A stretch of DNA of 64,000 nucleotides, from NCBI RefSeq assembly GCF_029227915.1, contig NC_079882.1:21645001-21709000 (forward strand). The letters are read 5' to 3'. Source of the stretch: Hydractinia symbiolongicarpus. Its lineage: Eukaryota; Cnidaria; Hydrozoa; Anthoathecata; Hydractiniidae. Made by a program: the position numbers and the translations under genes. This document shows, piece by piece, positions 35,891 through 48,169 of this stretch. Each line of letters opens with the position of its first letter. Position 1 is the stretch's first letter. Under the pieces are notes generated by a model. That model did not search any database. It worked only from the letters and a program-made list of their open reading frames with translations, and was not told the DNA's origin.

Positions 35891-36121
35891 GTGCGTCTAA
35901 TTTGTGATGTACGCTATTTACGTGATAGTTTTGCAACAGACTGGTCAAGTCGGTCTCTTAAACTATCGAATAAGTAGCCATTTAAATATTATGACTGCCG
36001 AACTTGTTCGTCAATTTTGAGATGTACGCTACTTATGCAATAGTTTTGCAACAGACTGATTAAAGTTGCTCTCTTAAACTATGGAATAAGTAACCGCAAA
36101 AATATGGGCAGCGCCGAATTT
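35891..36121. repeat. Two tandem units of about 115 bp
   Basis: Both units contain GATGTACGCTA, ATAGTTTTGCAACAGACTG, CTCTTAAACTAT and GAATAAGTA in the same order, followed by GCCGAA(C/T)TT. A third unit begins at 36122 and stops. No function is evident. Confidence 0.7.
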
Positions 36122-36304
36122 GTGCGTCAAGTTTGAACCATTTTTTATTGCACTATGTAGTCACGCGACTAATGGTTTAACGCACTTTGTTATATAAAAC
36201 TTAGAAAGTAAATTCGTAATGTTTTTGTGGATCTTTATGGGTGTTTAGAAGACTGCGTGCAATGTTTTCCACTATGAATTTTTTCCTTTTTATCTGAGAC
36301 TCTT

Positions 36305-36700
36305 TTAGCAAAAAAATGTGACAATAAATGCCCGAAACTACAAATATCTATCTGAGGAAAAAGACGGCTTCAGTTTACCCAGACACTTTTGCTGGCAAGT
36401 GATTTGTTTTCGCAAACCTCCTCTGGAATCGCCGCGACAATAACTTTGCCCCATCAACGTGATATGCACAAAAAAGTCAACGATAACTGGCACGCTTTCT
36501 GGTTGCTCAATACATATCGAATATTCAGTCAGGTTATCCAAAATGACATTTTTCGAGTGTAGAAATTCGATGGCTGATGTGGGGTTCTTTATCATCCACT
36601 TAACTTGATCAAGTCTAAATTGACGATGAATTCAAGAGTATTGGAAAAGATCAGTTTCGGAAATTTTGAAAAATATTGAGGAGGGAACCCCATCTATTTC
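36305..36700 (-). pseudogene. Protein-kinase-like pseudogene fragment
   Basis: On the minus strand a frame reads RLDQVKWMIKNPTSAIEFLH then SKNVILDNLTEYSICI and VPVIVDF, which aligns with kinase subdomains VI-VII (LH, catalytic loop, DFG). The catalytic loop is degenerate (LDNL where H-x-D-L is expected), a TGA lies just upstream, and after VDF the frame must shift near a TTTTTT run: the next frame gives AYHVDGAKLLSRRFQRRF then HLPAKVSG, resembling an activation segment with a decayed HLAPE motif. With stops, a frameshift and a lost catalytic site this is a dead copy. The kinase family is not identified. Confidence 0.55.
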
Positions 36701-37804
36701 TGTTAGGCCAATGTGTTGTAAAGTTCTACTATATTATGCTATTTGGAAAACCTAAGTTTACCGAAAATAACTTGCCAACGTTATTAAAAAACGTATGTTT
36801 TGCTGACTAGAAAACGTCAATAGGTCGTTATTTTAATGTTTTCTGTTTGTCACGTGCCAGTTTATATCTTATAGTTTATGCTGGTTTTCCAAAAAAATTA
36901 AACCTTTCAGCCCCTGTACTTTCGCAATTACCCCGCCGGCTCTCATGTTTATGGGTTCGTGTTAACAAAAATTCTGCCCGTTATTTTTGACATGCTCGAA
37001 CAGTAGCATATTCACCAGGCAAAAATGTGCAACTTTTTTCGTTTTAACGTGCCAGAAACGCTGGAGCCGTTAAATTAACTCTCTGTTAATAGTGTGTTGA
37101 GCAAGTTTCAGAAACAATATGTCTAGTAAAGCCTGCAAGCTCTTTTGTTGCTGATTGACCTTGAACAGTCAATATTTTCTCGCTTGAAGAAGAAAAGTAT
37201 TCTTGTTCGTTAACTAGTAAATCCTTCTATAGGTAGCGTCTTTAAAAACCTGCAATCACATTGACTTCTTAACAAGATACCTCATATTCACATGTCAAGC
37301 GCAGAGACTAAAATATTTCACTTAAGAAATTGTCCAATGTGAGTGTACTAAGTATTCAACTTATGACCTTTTACAATAAAAACGAACACTATTGGTAATC
37401 ACTTTGTTTCACTACAGATTTGTTTCTGGTTAGATCGTAATTTTTTGACGTTCAAAAAAACATGTTTGAGTAAGTATCAACTCTTACAGCAAAGAGCGCA
37501 GGCTGTTGAAATACCGTTGTTAACTCTAATCATTTCGAGATTACCTCTGCAATAACTCCCGCCAACCAACCACCCAAACTTAAAATGATTACTGTTTTGT
37601 CCCCCCCTAAGCGAAGGACACTTGCAGAAGTTTTTTGGACTAATTTTTACTAATATTAGTTTTGAAATACTTATAGATACAAAATGTATGGTAGGTGGTT
37701 AATGATTATACATTTTATCATGTAGGGATTAATACCATCTTGTCCAGCTTGCATGTTTTTTGTGTCAAAATTAATCGTTAAGCTGGTGCGATAACCTCGA
37801 ATAA
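36701..37804. other. No gene recognised
   Basis: Intergenic between the kinase relic and the 3' end of the ShK/protease-homolog gene. A clear AATAAA for the minus-strand gene is not seen close to its stop. Confidence 0.35.
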
Positions 37805-40800
37805 TCATGAATATTCATTCACATGTTCCCATCTATTGACGATGCTTTCACTTCTCTTGATGTTATCGTTAATCCACGTTCTATATTTATAAATGTTTGT
37901 GAACAAAGTATAACGATGTCTTCCATCATCTTGAGATGCACCAAAATACACAAGACCTTGCAGAGCCTATAATTGTAAAACACATTAGTGATTTTTATGT
38001 TTTATAATTTTTTTACGCATTTTTAGTTACATTCCTTTTTTATATGAAAAATGCTTTAACAAAAACAAAAACATTATTAATCCATTGTTAACTTTTAATT
38101 TGAATGCTTTAACAATTTCTACATACCCAATATCCTGTCCTTGATTTGCACACCAGAGGTCCTCCAATGTCACCCCGAACTTTTTGCATACTGCTTTTCC
38201 CACAAAATCTATTTTTCAACATTTCTTTTGCAGGAAAATTTTTTTTGCATTTGCCTTCGGACAGAATTGACATTTTGGTTTCTTCGAGTGTGTCGCTGTG
38301 GTCAGAAAATGGTGATGGTCTGTCCCAACCTAATGCAATAAAATTATTGAAGCGATGGAAGCAACGACAATAATGTTTGTCTTACTAACTACTAAAATAA
38401 GGCTGTTCTGTTATGCTGAGCGGGGAACTAACCTTATTACGTTTTCCATTTTCTCAGAGAATCTCTGACAAGCTATGTCGTACGCATTAGATTTATCCTT
38501 ACCTGTGACAAAGCACTCAGCTTTCTCCTCAACGTCTTTATCTGGTAAACATATGAGACCAACATAATAATTCAATATGGCAGATGTTTCTAATGTCAGT
38601 ATGCTTATCTCATGTTGGGCGTTTTCTTCTTGTGGGGTGGAATAGTACGTGAAACTTACAACTTTGTATTCTTGTCCTTCATTTGAATTTCTGAAAACAA
38701 AATAAAAGATACCTTGTAGTCGACGTTGTTGAATTTATTATGTGCTGTAACCCTTTTTGGAATGAGGGAAGACGGCATTAAAAAGGCAGAAATTCCTGGG
38801 GGTGAGGGTGGTTGTAGTCAGGTTCCTGCAAATTTATTGGTCCCAGGGTATAGTGAAAGAATAAAATGTTCTGTTTTTGCAAAAATTTACTTCTATTATT
38901 TACATTAAGTTACTTAGCTCCGAATATGTACAAAAACATATGCTTTTTTATCACTTATTAACGTACTCATTCTTATTTAACCAACTTTGAGACAAAGGTT
39001 CTATAAAATTAGCAACCATTAAAACCATTGAGAGGTAATTCTTAATTTACACGTCTTACTTTGCAGTGGAGTAAAGGATTCTTCTGCATAATCCAACAAA
39101 TAGAGAAGAAAAAATAATAGAAACAAAAACAAAAAAACAATGCAAACCTAAGCGGATATTAACATTGACACGCACTTTGGTGTCAGAAAGAAGTCTAGTT
39201 GTTGTAATTAGGCCATAATTTATGATCAATTTTTTACATATCAAAATTGGGAATCTAATGCAAAAAAAGAATTAAATACTCTCTCAGTGGTATTCAACTC
39301 TGTCACATTGGAATAGCAAGTGGCCAGGAATCAAACACCTCGTTTCACAGGCATTGATATACATTTATTTGCAAGTGCGAAATTGATTGCTAAAATTACG
39401 GTTGATAAGTATAAAATATTATTTTACCTTGAGTATATTCCCAGCCTGACTGAAACTTCGGACACGTCTTGAAGTTTTTTAGCACACTCTAAGGAAGTTA
39501 ACACAAGTCTTCGTGCGATTAATGCACCGGAGCAGTAGTAATTGTTATCTTTATAGATAGCTGCTTGCCATGTCCAACCACCAGGAAATGGCTTCATTCC
39601 AGCTGGAAGGATTGGCCTTTTTCTCTGGTAACCACAATGTTTTGCATTACCTGAAAGGTAATAAAGTTACATTGCGATTTTTTCTTTGAGCTTTTCTTCA
39701 GTCTCCTATTACAGTATGATCCGTTTGGCACAAAATGGTTGGTAATGGTTGCTAAGTGAATTTTGAGAGCAAAATAAATATATTTTTAAAATTAGAAATT
39801 GTAGAATCATTAAACTAAAATTGATGGACATCTGAGCAAAATAAAAATAGGAGATCCTTTGAATTCAATGACCATTAGAAGTTTTTATAAAAATCCAATC
39901 TTTCTGAGAAAGTTTGGATTTTATTACCTACCGCATAAGCCACATGTTTTACGACATACATCGTTTAACATCAAAAACAATTTATGCTTTCTTCCAGCTT
40001 TATACTGACAATAAATAAATGGTGATGTACCAGCTGTATGACAAAAGCCTGGTCGTAAATCTGTACAGGAATCTATAAACATAAGAAAAATACTTTGTAA
40101 ATAATGCAGTCTATTATTAGCTCCTTTTTACCCCTATTTTTAGCCAATAAATATGCGGACATAAAGGTCGCGTTGTTTATAGGATTTTGCGTCTATTTAT
40201 TTAGACGTGGCATAGGTATGCCACGAGGATTATTAGGCTCAGTCTATTAAAAGTTAGAAATTAGTATGTTTTTTTTCTTTTAATTGAAATATCCAGAAAG
40301 TATCTCGGTCGTTCTGGAAAGGTGTGTTTATATAGAAAAAACATCCCGTCTGAAAAGAGATCCTGCTTATCTTGGACGGGACGAAATTGTGCCTAGAAAA
40401 TGTTTTTCATTATAAACATAAACATAAAGTGATTTATGGTATAATTATGGATAATGGTGGGATCCCGGCAAACGCCCTGTTCCGGTAATCGTCCTGTTCC
40501 GCCCCTTATATAAACACCCCCTAAGTAGAAATCACAGCAAACTAAGAATGTACAGCATCATTCATGTAAGAGTAAACAACAAAATGTCCGAAATATCTTT
40601 TAAAGAAACCAGTGTACAATTCCAAAAGTTTTAGCGATTCTATAATGGTTAATACCACTTAGGATAACGAATATCACGTTTAAGTTGTGCAAGTGTGTAT
40701 ACAATACCTAAAAATAAAATAAATGAAACACTTACCAACGATATCTTTGTTATCGGATTTGCCGGTAAATATATCTTCTTTACTTCTTATAATTTTTTTT

Positions 40801-41605
40801 ACTGAAACCTTTTTGTTTTTCTTTGTTATTTCTACTTTAGTTGTCGTCCACGTCGTCGGTACTTTAGTTGTAGTACTAGTTGTTGTTGCCGTCGTCGTTG
40901 CTTTAATTGTAGTACTAGTTTTGGTTGTCGTTGTCGGCATTTTAGTTGTTGTGCGAGTTGTCGTTGTGGTCGTTGTTGTCGGAACTTTGGTGGTAGTTTT
41001 AGTTGTTGTTGTTTTGGTTGTAGGTCTTGTTGTGGTTGTAGTAGTCGTCGTCGTTTTTGTTGTTGTAGTTTTTGTTGTTGGTCGAGGTGGTGGGCGAATT
41101 TTAATAGTAACCTTCGGCTTTTTGATTGTTTTTCGCGGACTTCTAGTAGGCCTGACAGTTCTGCAGAAACCACAAGTTCTTTTGCAATAATATTTCATTG
41201 AATTATAATAGCGGCTCCTGTAATGACAGTAATTATAATACTTCCACGTCCGGCAATTATAAGACGACGAGACATCCCTGCATGGTTGTGGTACATAGAC
41301 TCTGGGACACCACCCGCAAGTTCTTCTGCAGTTTTTGTACATATAAGCATAGTTAGTGCCACAAGATCTTCTGTAGTATAGACAGTAACTTGACAAATCT
41401 CGACAACCTATAGCAAAAATAAATGAACTTGCTAAATATTGAACAAATAAAGAAATGAATAAAAAAATCGCGAAAAAATTCTTAAATCCTTCACTGTATA
41501 GCTGACATTTTCTTGTTTCGTACATAATCCACTAAAATTGCAAATACCTTCCCCAAATTCAAGAATTGAGGCCATAAATATTAACATCAGTCCATAAACC
41601 TTCAT
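37805..41605 (-). CDS. Secreted ShK-domain serine protease homolog, catalytically dead
   Basis: Seven exons on the minus strand: 41605-41548, 41407-40736, 40072-39932, 39650-39428, 38690-38503, 38329-38127, 37966-37805 (stop). All introns are GT-AG and all phases agree, giving 548 residues. Residues 1-19 are a signal peptide (MKVYGLMLIFMASILEF). ShK-type six-cysteine domains lie at 21-52 and 61-100 (ending RRTCGWC and KRTCGFC), a Thr-rich, probably O-glycosylated linker at about 120-225, a third ShK domain at 246-290 (RKTCGLC), and a trypsin fold from 296 to the end (CSGALIARRLVLTS; GDIGGPLVC; YTLFTNIYKYRTWI). The triad is gone: His57 site is E345, Asp102 site E392, Ser195 site I482; the activation site reads ILPAG instead of IVGG. 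So it should not cut protein, and probably binds or scaffolds outside the cell. ShK domains also occur in toxins; this architecture is not itself a toxin. Confidence 0.9.
40840..41095 (-). repeat. Coding Thr-rich repeat tract in the ShK gene
   Basis: About 255 bp made almost entirely of ACA/ACG/ACT/ACC and AAA/AAG codons, giving (T)nK, TTTRPTTK and TTTKVPT units. Because the reading is so repetitive, the opposite strand and other frames are also open (Val-rich on plus); those are shadows. Likely to vary in length between alleles. Confidence 0.8.
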
Positions 41606-44260
41606 CTTGCGACTGTGTTTCACGAAACTAAATTTTGTCAGGTAGCCCTCAAACTGACCATGTATCGTTTTATAACAATTAAGTTTTGTTTATTGTTTAA
41701 CATGCCATCGAAACTTCCGAATATTGACTTATCAAACAGCGATAACACGATTTTGTTTAACGAAAACAAAGTTTGGTCAAGATTTACGTATTCAAAAAAA
41801 CTTTTTCCGACTTGAGTACTGCGATTTGACAGAACGAAAATGCCAAGTTGTTTAAAAAGAATGGCTTCTTAATTTCTTGTTCCCTTTTTACAATGAACTT
41901 GCTGTTTTGTTTTTAACCCTAAATGTGTTTTTTATCAGTCAAGAGTTAAATCGAAAAATCTTTCTAAGTTTATCAGACAAGTCTAGTAAATAAAATGATT
42001 GCTTGTACACTGCGCATTCCTTATACGACGGAAATCTAAGTTTTGAATATGACGACGGTTGCACCCAGTAATTTTTTCACGGGCTAACAACTTGCAACAA
42101 AGCGCTTGCATCCGATTTTGTTAAATACTTCTATAATAGACGATTTAATGTAAACTGTTCCGTGATTTTTGATTTCATAAACCAATGAAAATGTTGAAAA
42201 TCAACGAGATCCATTATTTATAATGCGAGGCAGCTGTAGCTAACTACAAGCTGATATTTTTATTGATGTTGCAAATTACGAGTTAAAATTGTTCACCAAC
42301 ATTGAATGCGGGGGTTAAAAATGTAAGTTTACAATAAAAATAGCTAATCGTGAATGATGACGCAAGAGAAAAGTAATCACGTTTTGAGTGTCTGTTGGTA
42401 ATAAAAATAAATTGGTAGGAACATATAAACAAGAATCGAAACTCAAAATTGGACCAACCTAAAACTTGACAGCGTGGTTACGTCATGTCTGTTTGCGATG
42501 ATGTAACTTTTTTGCTGAAAAAGTCATTTACATTCCCGATTCGCAGAGTTTAGGTTATTTTTAAACTGATTTTGATGACGGAAGCAGAAATTTAAAGTAT
42601 AAATAAAAAACGAGGCATTATTCAGCTTTGTGTGAAGCGTTTGTAATTTCAGGCACTAGGACATAAAACTTAACGGGATGAAACCATAGCGTCTTTTTTT
42701 GTTTGCTTCAGCAAAACGTTTGAGTTTTATTTATGTTACAAAACAATAATACATACCTTCCATTGCTCCCAATCGCAAAGGAAAACTGAAAATACACAGA
42801 AGATATATAGCCTCCTAACCTTTTCTTCTCTTCTCATAATGCATTTGTACCTAGGTTCAACTCTTCAGCCGTCTCAGGTGTTTTATGTAGGCGAGCTATG
42901 GAAAACCAACGGTAGCGATCAGCTTTGTTGCACAAACTCTTCTTGTGTAGTACTACTAACATAACGGGCACTATCTACCTAGTAGCCCTTGTTTCGCAGC
43001 CGTAATTCAGAAGTCACTGGGCCAAAATTTATCGTGCACAGCGCGGGCGAAAATATTATTTACCGCCCGCTAATCAGACATAAATGTGCAGCTCCCATTG
43101 ACTTCGCAGATTAAATATTGGACTTTTTTTAAACGGATTGAACAAAGAAGTTGCAGAACGATAAACGAACGGAACAGAAACAATTTGGATTTGCTTCAGT
43201 TTCAGTACAAAAAGACGCATTACTGTATTTCCCGCAGCTTGTTGCTATCATTTCTACGTTGACACTTCTTTTCTATGATTTTTATAGTTCTCTTCTGCAC
43301 TCTCAAACTTCTTTTTTATATTTTTGACACTTGTTTTTCTGTACTAACACTTTTCTGCATGTGCATTTCGCTTCACAACTGAATTTGAAAATCTGGTCTG
43401 CAAATTTACACCAATGGAGTGTATATTCTTTTAGGTTTCGCGAGAAATTAGCTTAGTTAACTAAGCTTTCTTCGAGGATATCAAATTCAGTTTCTCTAAA
43501 ACGAAAGCTTAGACGCAAACAAGTGAGTGAGTGGGGTCATTCACGCTTAAAGCAAGGGATTTTTTGATATTGACCACGTAAGTAATGAATAATAGAATTA
43601 ACCAATCAAGAAGCGCCTTAACTGTTCCGATTTCCTGGTGGTAAGAAAGAGTATGCAGGGTCTTCCGGCTAGTGAGAAGTATACTTGGCTATCACTTTCT
43701 CAATATTTACCAATAGCTTTATATTGTAGCAGGTTTCTGTGCATGTACATGAGTAAAATAATATCACGAATCAATTTAACGCAGTAGCGGAGTAGTTAAT
43801 TTTACTTATCAAAATTGACACAATAAATGGCAAAATGGCTGCACAGAGTCCTCAAAATTATGGTAGTGTCCATCAAGCAAACGACATGATTTTTTTTAAG
43901 GATTGTGCTTTATAAGAACATATTTAGATAATAGATTTAAGGTTAAAAATAACAGGTCTTTTGTTTAGAACGTTAGGAAAATAAGAATAACTAGCTGTTT
44001 CCCGTGAAAGAATCCACTGTATTCCATTTAATTTATGTAGCAGATATATGTCCATCAAAAAACAAACAATACAGCAGTGCGCATCTTACATCTGCATTAT
44101 TATATAAATGACCAAAAAAATTAAAGATTTTCAACCACTGCAGTATATATGTGACATTTAAAATCTAAATCTACTAAAATTACTTGCTCTGACCATCTGA
44201 CAAATGCGAAAATTATTCGGAAAAAAGTTTTTAAAAGCATTTCAACATACATCTCACCCA
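41606..44260. other. No gene recognised
   Basis: Upstream region of the ShK/protease-homolog gene. A GAAG followed by GTATGT at about 42762-42772 (minus) could be the donor of an untranslated first exon, but nothing proves it. A perfect 18-bp palindrome AGCTTAGTTAACTAAGCT lies at 43450-43467. Confidence 0.35.
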
Positions 44261-45905
44261 TAAAATTTAAACCACTCAAAACGCCACATATATACAAAAA
44301 AGCTGATCAATGTCAAACACAAATCTCTCTCATTGTATATGTTAAAATCAGTTAGTTTATTGCAAACCCTGCCAAAGGTTGACACAAAATGCGAAAAATA
44401 AACAATAAATTTTGCCTAAGTAGAAATTTTTATCTAAGGTGTTACAAAGGGATTGCAAGGTTAAATTATATTGCAATAAAACGTTTTTTGATATAATGCA
44501 TGGTCCTTCCTCACCAAACTTTAGACAAAATGCCAACAAAAAACGGTGTTTAAATCTAAAATTAATAAAGTCCTTTTAGCAATTTGCATGCTGTTTTACC
44601 ATCAATAAAGCAAACAAAATTTCAAATCTCACATAGTATTCTGTCACAAATTTTCATAAAATATATATATAAGTCATAATGAGTCATGTTAAACAACAGC
44701 AATCAATCTGTATATAAGTTCATTTTATGTCAATTTTTGCACCAATTTTGCAACACAAAATACAAATTCTAAATAATACTAAAATCTCTTATTTTGGTCC
44801 TTCGCATACCGACGGTCTCCCACAAAAGTTTAATCAAAATGTAAAAAATGAGAGGTAACGACAAAATCAAAGTTTGCAAAATTCAATTATTTCGGTACAT
44901 ATATCTACTGCATATGCCCTCTAAAACAATATTTTAAGCTAAAATGCCTAAGAAAGACAGTTTGCAACAAAAATCAGTTATTTCGATAATATTGCATACA
45001 CTCTTTCCTCACAAAAGCTTCACAAACTGTAAAAAAAAGAATGGTTGTAGGGAGTGCTTCTGATTCAACAAAAAAAGTTTTTTTGACATATTGCATCTAG
45101 CCCTTACCCATTAAATCTTACACAAAATTTCCAAAACTATATACGATTTAGAACACATCAAATTTAAATCGAGAAGGATCAGTCATTTCGATATATTGCA
45201 CCGAGTCCTCCCCAGTAAGAATTTATACAAAATATAGAAAAACAAAGCTTGCGAGGTGTAAAATTGAATTCTTCTTCTGTGTATATATATATAGTCCTTT
45301 CTCGCAAAATTAACATTAAATGTCAAAAAGGTTCAGATATAACATCTAACACAACAAAAATCAGTTCTATCAGTATATGTCATGCCATTGTCTTCCACCA
45401 AATGTTCCCCTTAAAGTTTCACAGACACAGCCTGTAAATTAAAAACAACTAAGATCAGGTATTTTGGTCTATTTCATACCATTCTGTTCCAAATAACTTA
45501 TAAAATGTAAAAATTGAGTGGTAAAACAGAAATTTGCAAAATTCCATTTTTTTATATGCATGTATATTATATGCCTTCTACAGCAATAAGTTAATTCAAA
45601 ATGTCAAAAAGAAGAAAAAAATAGCTTACAAAGAGGATAAAATTGAAATCAACAAAGTAGCTCTTTTGGTGTATTAAATATAAGCCATACGCACAAAAGT
45701 TTACACTAAATGTAAGAAAATGGTTGTGTTTAGTAATTCTAAATTAAGAAAAGTCAGTTCTTTTAGCATGCTGATTAAGGTTTTTGCCCACAAATTCTTA
45801 CATGAAAATGTCAAAACCACAATTTGAAACAAATTAAATTTACATTTTAAAAATAAGTAATTTCTGAACTTTATTTTCAGAATATTTGGAGGAAAAGAAC
45901 TTCGC
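44260..45905. repeat. Degenerate satellite, unit about 97 bp, roughly 17 copies
   Basis: A block like AAAGTTTACACAAAATGTCAA recurs in diverged form near 44268, 44374, 44517, 44640, 44740, 44827, 44930, 45015, 45113, 45219, 45307, 45410, 45490, 45584, 45695 and 45792, about every 97 bp. Each unit also carries a version of CAGTTATTTCGATATATTGC before it. Units are strongly diverged, so the array is old. It ends close to the (TA)n tract. Confidence 0.7.
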
Positions 45906-46085
45906 AAACCAAAAAAAAAACAGGAAAATGGTTAAAATCTTCAGGGTTAATAACGTTTGATGGGTTTTGTGGGAATATATATACTGGGAATCTTTAGTTT
46001 AAAGCTAGCATTAGCTAGCTACAGCAGCTAATAGCTAGTCACTTAAATATAAACTGGAGACTTAGCTAGGTATAAAGAACATGGC

Positions 46086-46280
<195 letters not shown>

Positions 46281-46289
46281 CTAGCTAGC

Positions 46290-48070
46290 TAGCTAGTTGT
46301 TGGTGGTGGTTGGCTTTTTATGATGCTAGCTATAAAACATGTCTGGCAACAATAATATAATCAAAACTAAAAATAAAACATGAAAAAACCTTACAGAACA
46401 TTGCTATGATTAATTTATAAAACCATGCTCTTCTTCAAATGTTTTTTTAAAGATTTATTTTGAATGAAAGAGTAGAGAATACTCAAAAAGAACAGCCATC
46501 TTTTTCGTAAACACAACTTCCGTTTTATGCTGGGAACTTCATTTAACAGTCCGTATGCTTTGTGAATATCTAATACCGTTTCATATGTAGCGATACCTAT
46601 ATATATATGCTAACATAGAGTTTTTTGACATAAGGGTATATATATTTATATCGTTATTAGCAGCGGGTTATATATTTACAGCTTATGTGCGATTTCTATG
46701 AAGTACATCCCTAATCTTTTTAGTTAAATTTTAGCGTACAACCACGTCATAAGAAAGTGACCCGTGATTTCCGTGTCGTGGACTCACAGTTTTACTCACG
46801 CAAGGGAATTAATATATAAGATAAGAAAAACATGGCCCACTACATATAAAATATGTGAAGAGTCATTAATTATTAAAAGCACATGATCTTTTTTATGGCT
46901 AGGAGCCGGTGTGTGCCATTTTATCCAAAAAAGAGAGTTATCAAAATCCAGCCCCTCAATCAATATTGCGGATCAGAATTGGGTCTGGAAAATTTTTGAG
47001 TTAATGTAAGAAAAGTTAATATAAGAAAATTTGAGCCCCCGGTTCCTGCAACGCAGATAAAAAAATACTAAATTGTTTACTGAACAGCTAGCAGCGGGGG
47101 GTTCGAAAACTTAGTTAGAAAATTTATTTTTCTCGGAAATCATTTATGTCACTTTAAATTATTTTTATGTACTTATGTATTTTATGCCTCATTATACAGG
47201 TTGTACTACGAAAAGAGTAAAATTTAATGCTCAAAGTTGTCAATTTTATGGAACTTGAGGAAACGGGACAGCATAAAAGATCTAAATTTCTATGGCGTCA
47301 TTCTATCACAGTTAATTTTTTTTCTTACCATTCTCCAAAAGCAAAAACAAATATATTCAACCATTTTGTATAGACAACCATTGGAGCTGCTTCCAGTCGT
47401 ACCATACTTTTATCACTATATTCAAGAAATATCAATATTATTGCTGATCCAAAATTCCACAAAGCTAATGTTCACAGCAAAATATAAACTTTAAACAAAG
47501 CAAACAATAAGAAGACTACTCCAAAATCCTCTATAGAGCAAACAGATATGTTTCTTTTGAAGAGGTAAGTTTTTTTTAAGTTTATAATTTTTTCTTAGAA
47601 AAATATTTCTTGAACATTTTGATTGGCGGGCTTACTTCAGCGTTGCGTATAAATAATATTATCTTGGGACTTGCTCTAAAAATAATTTTTTTTGACGGCA
47701 ATACAATGAGCGTCTTCATCGTCCGTAACATTAGGTTCCAAAGGTTATATAAAAAGAACTAGGTAATAGTTCACAGTCTCTTTCTGTGTTACACAACAGC
47801 ATCATCGTTAAACTGACTTATATACAATATTTTATAAGTTATTTTCTTCTCTTTATGCAAACACCGGAGCATAAAAATCACAAGTGGAGAAGAATCGGCA
47901 TCTTCGACGAACGCAGAACAGATACTTCGACCATCACGGTTTTCTCAGCTGGAAAATAGTAAACGCACTCCAATTTGGCTCATGGAGAACAACTGGTTTT
48001 TTAGCCCAGATGATTGTTAGTACTGTTCACCATTACGGAGTTAATATTGAAATTACGAGCTACGTATGCT
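46290..48070. other. No gene recognised; inverted repeat copy at 46727-46824
   Basis: An 85-codon frame at 47237-47494 has no known domain. No exon is supported. Confidence 0.35.
46727..46824 (-). repeat. Interspersed repeat, copy 2 of an inverted pair
   Basis: Reverse complement of 298-395 with about two differences in 97 bp. Ends with GGGAATTAATATATAAGATA on the plus strand. Confidence 0.75.
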
Positions 48071-48075
48071 GTACT

Positions 48076-48160
48076 ACGTGTAATACAGAACACCTCCGCG
48101 TGTAATACAGAACACCTTACGTGTAATACAAAACATCTCCGCGTGTAATACAGAACACCA
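48076..48160. repeat. Four tandem units of about 21-23 bp
   Basis: Repeats of CGTGTAATACAGAACACCTC with small variants (ACAAAACATCTC in unit 3). A small minisatellite; no associated gene. Confidence 0.85.
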
Positions 48161-48169
48161 ACCTATTAA

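Noticed and set aside
40723-41190. 155-codon Val-rich frame on the plus strand
   Set aside because: It is the antisense of the Thr-rich coding tract of the ShK gene and has no independent support.
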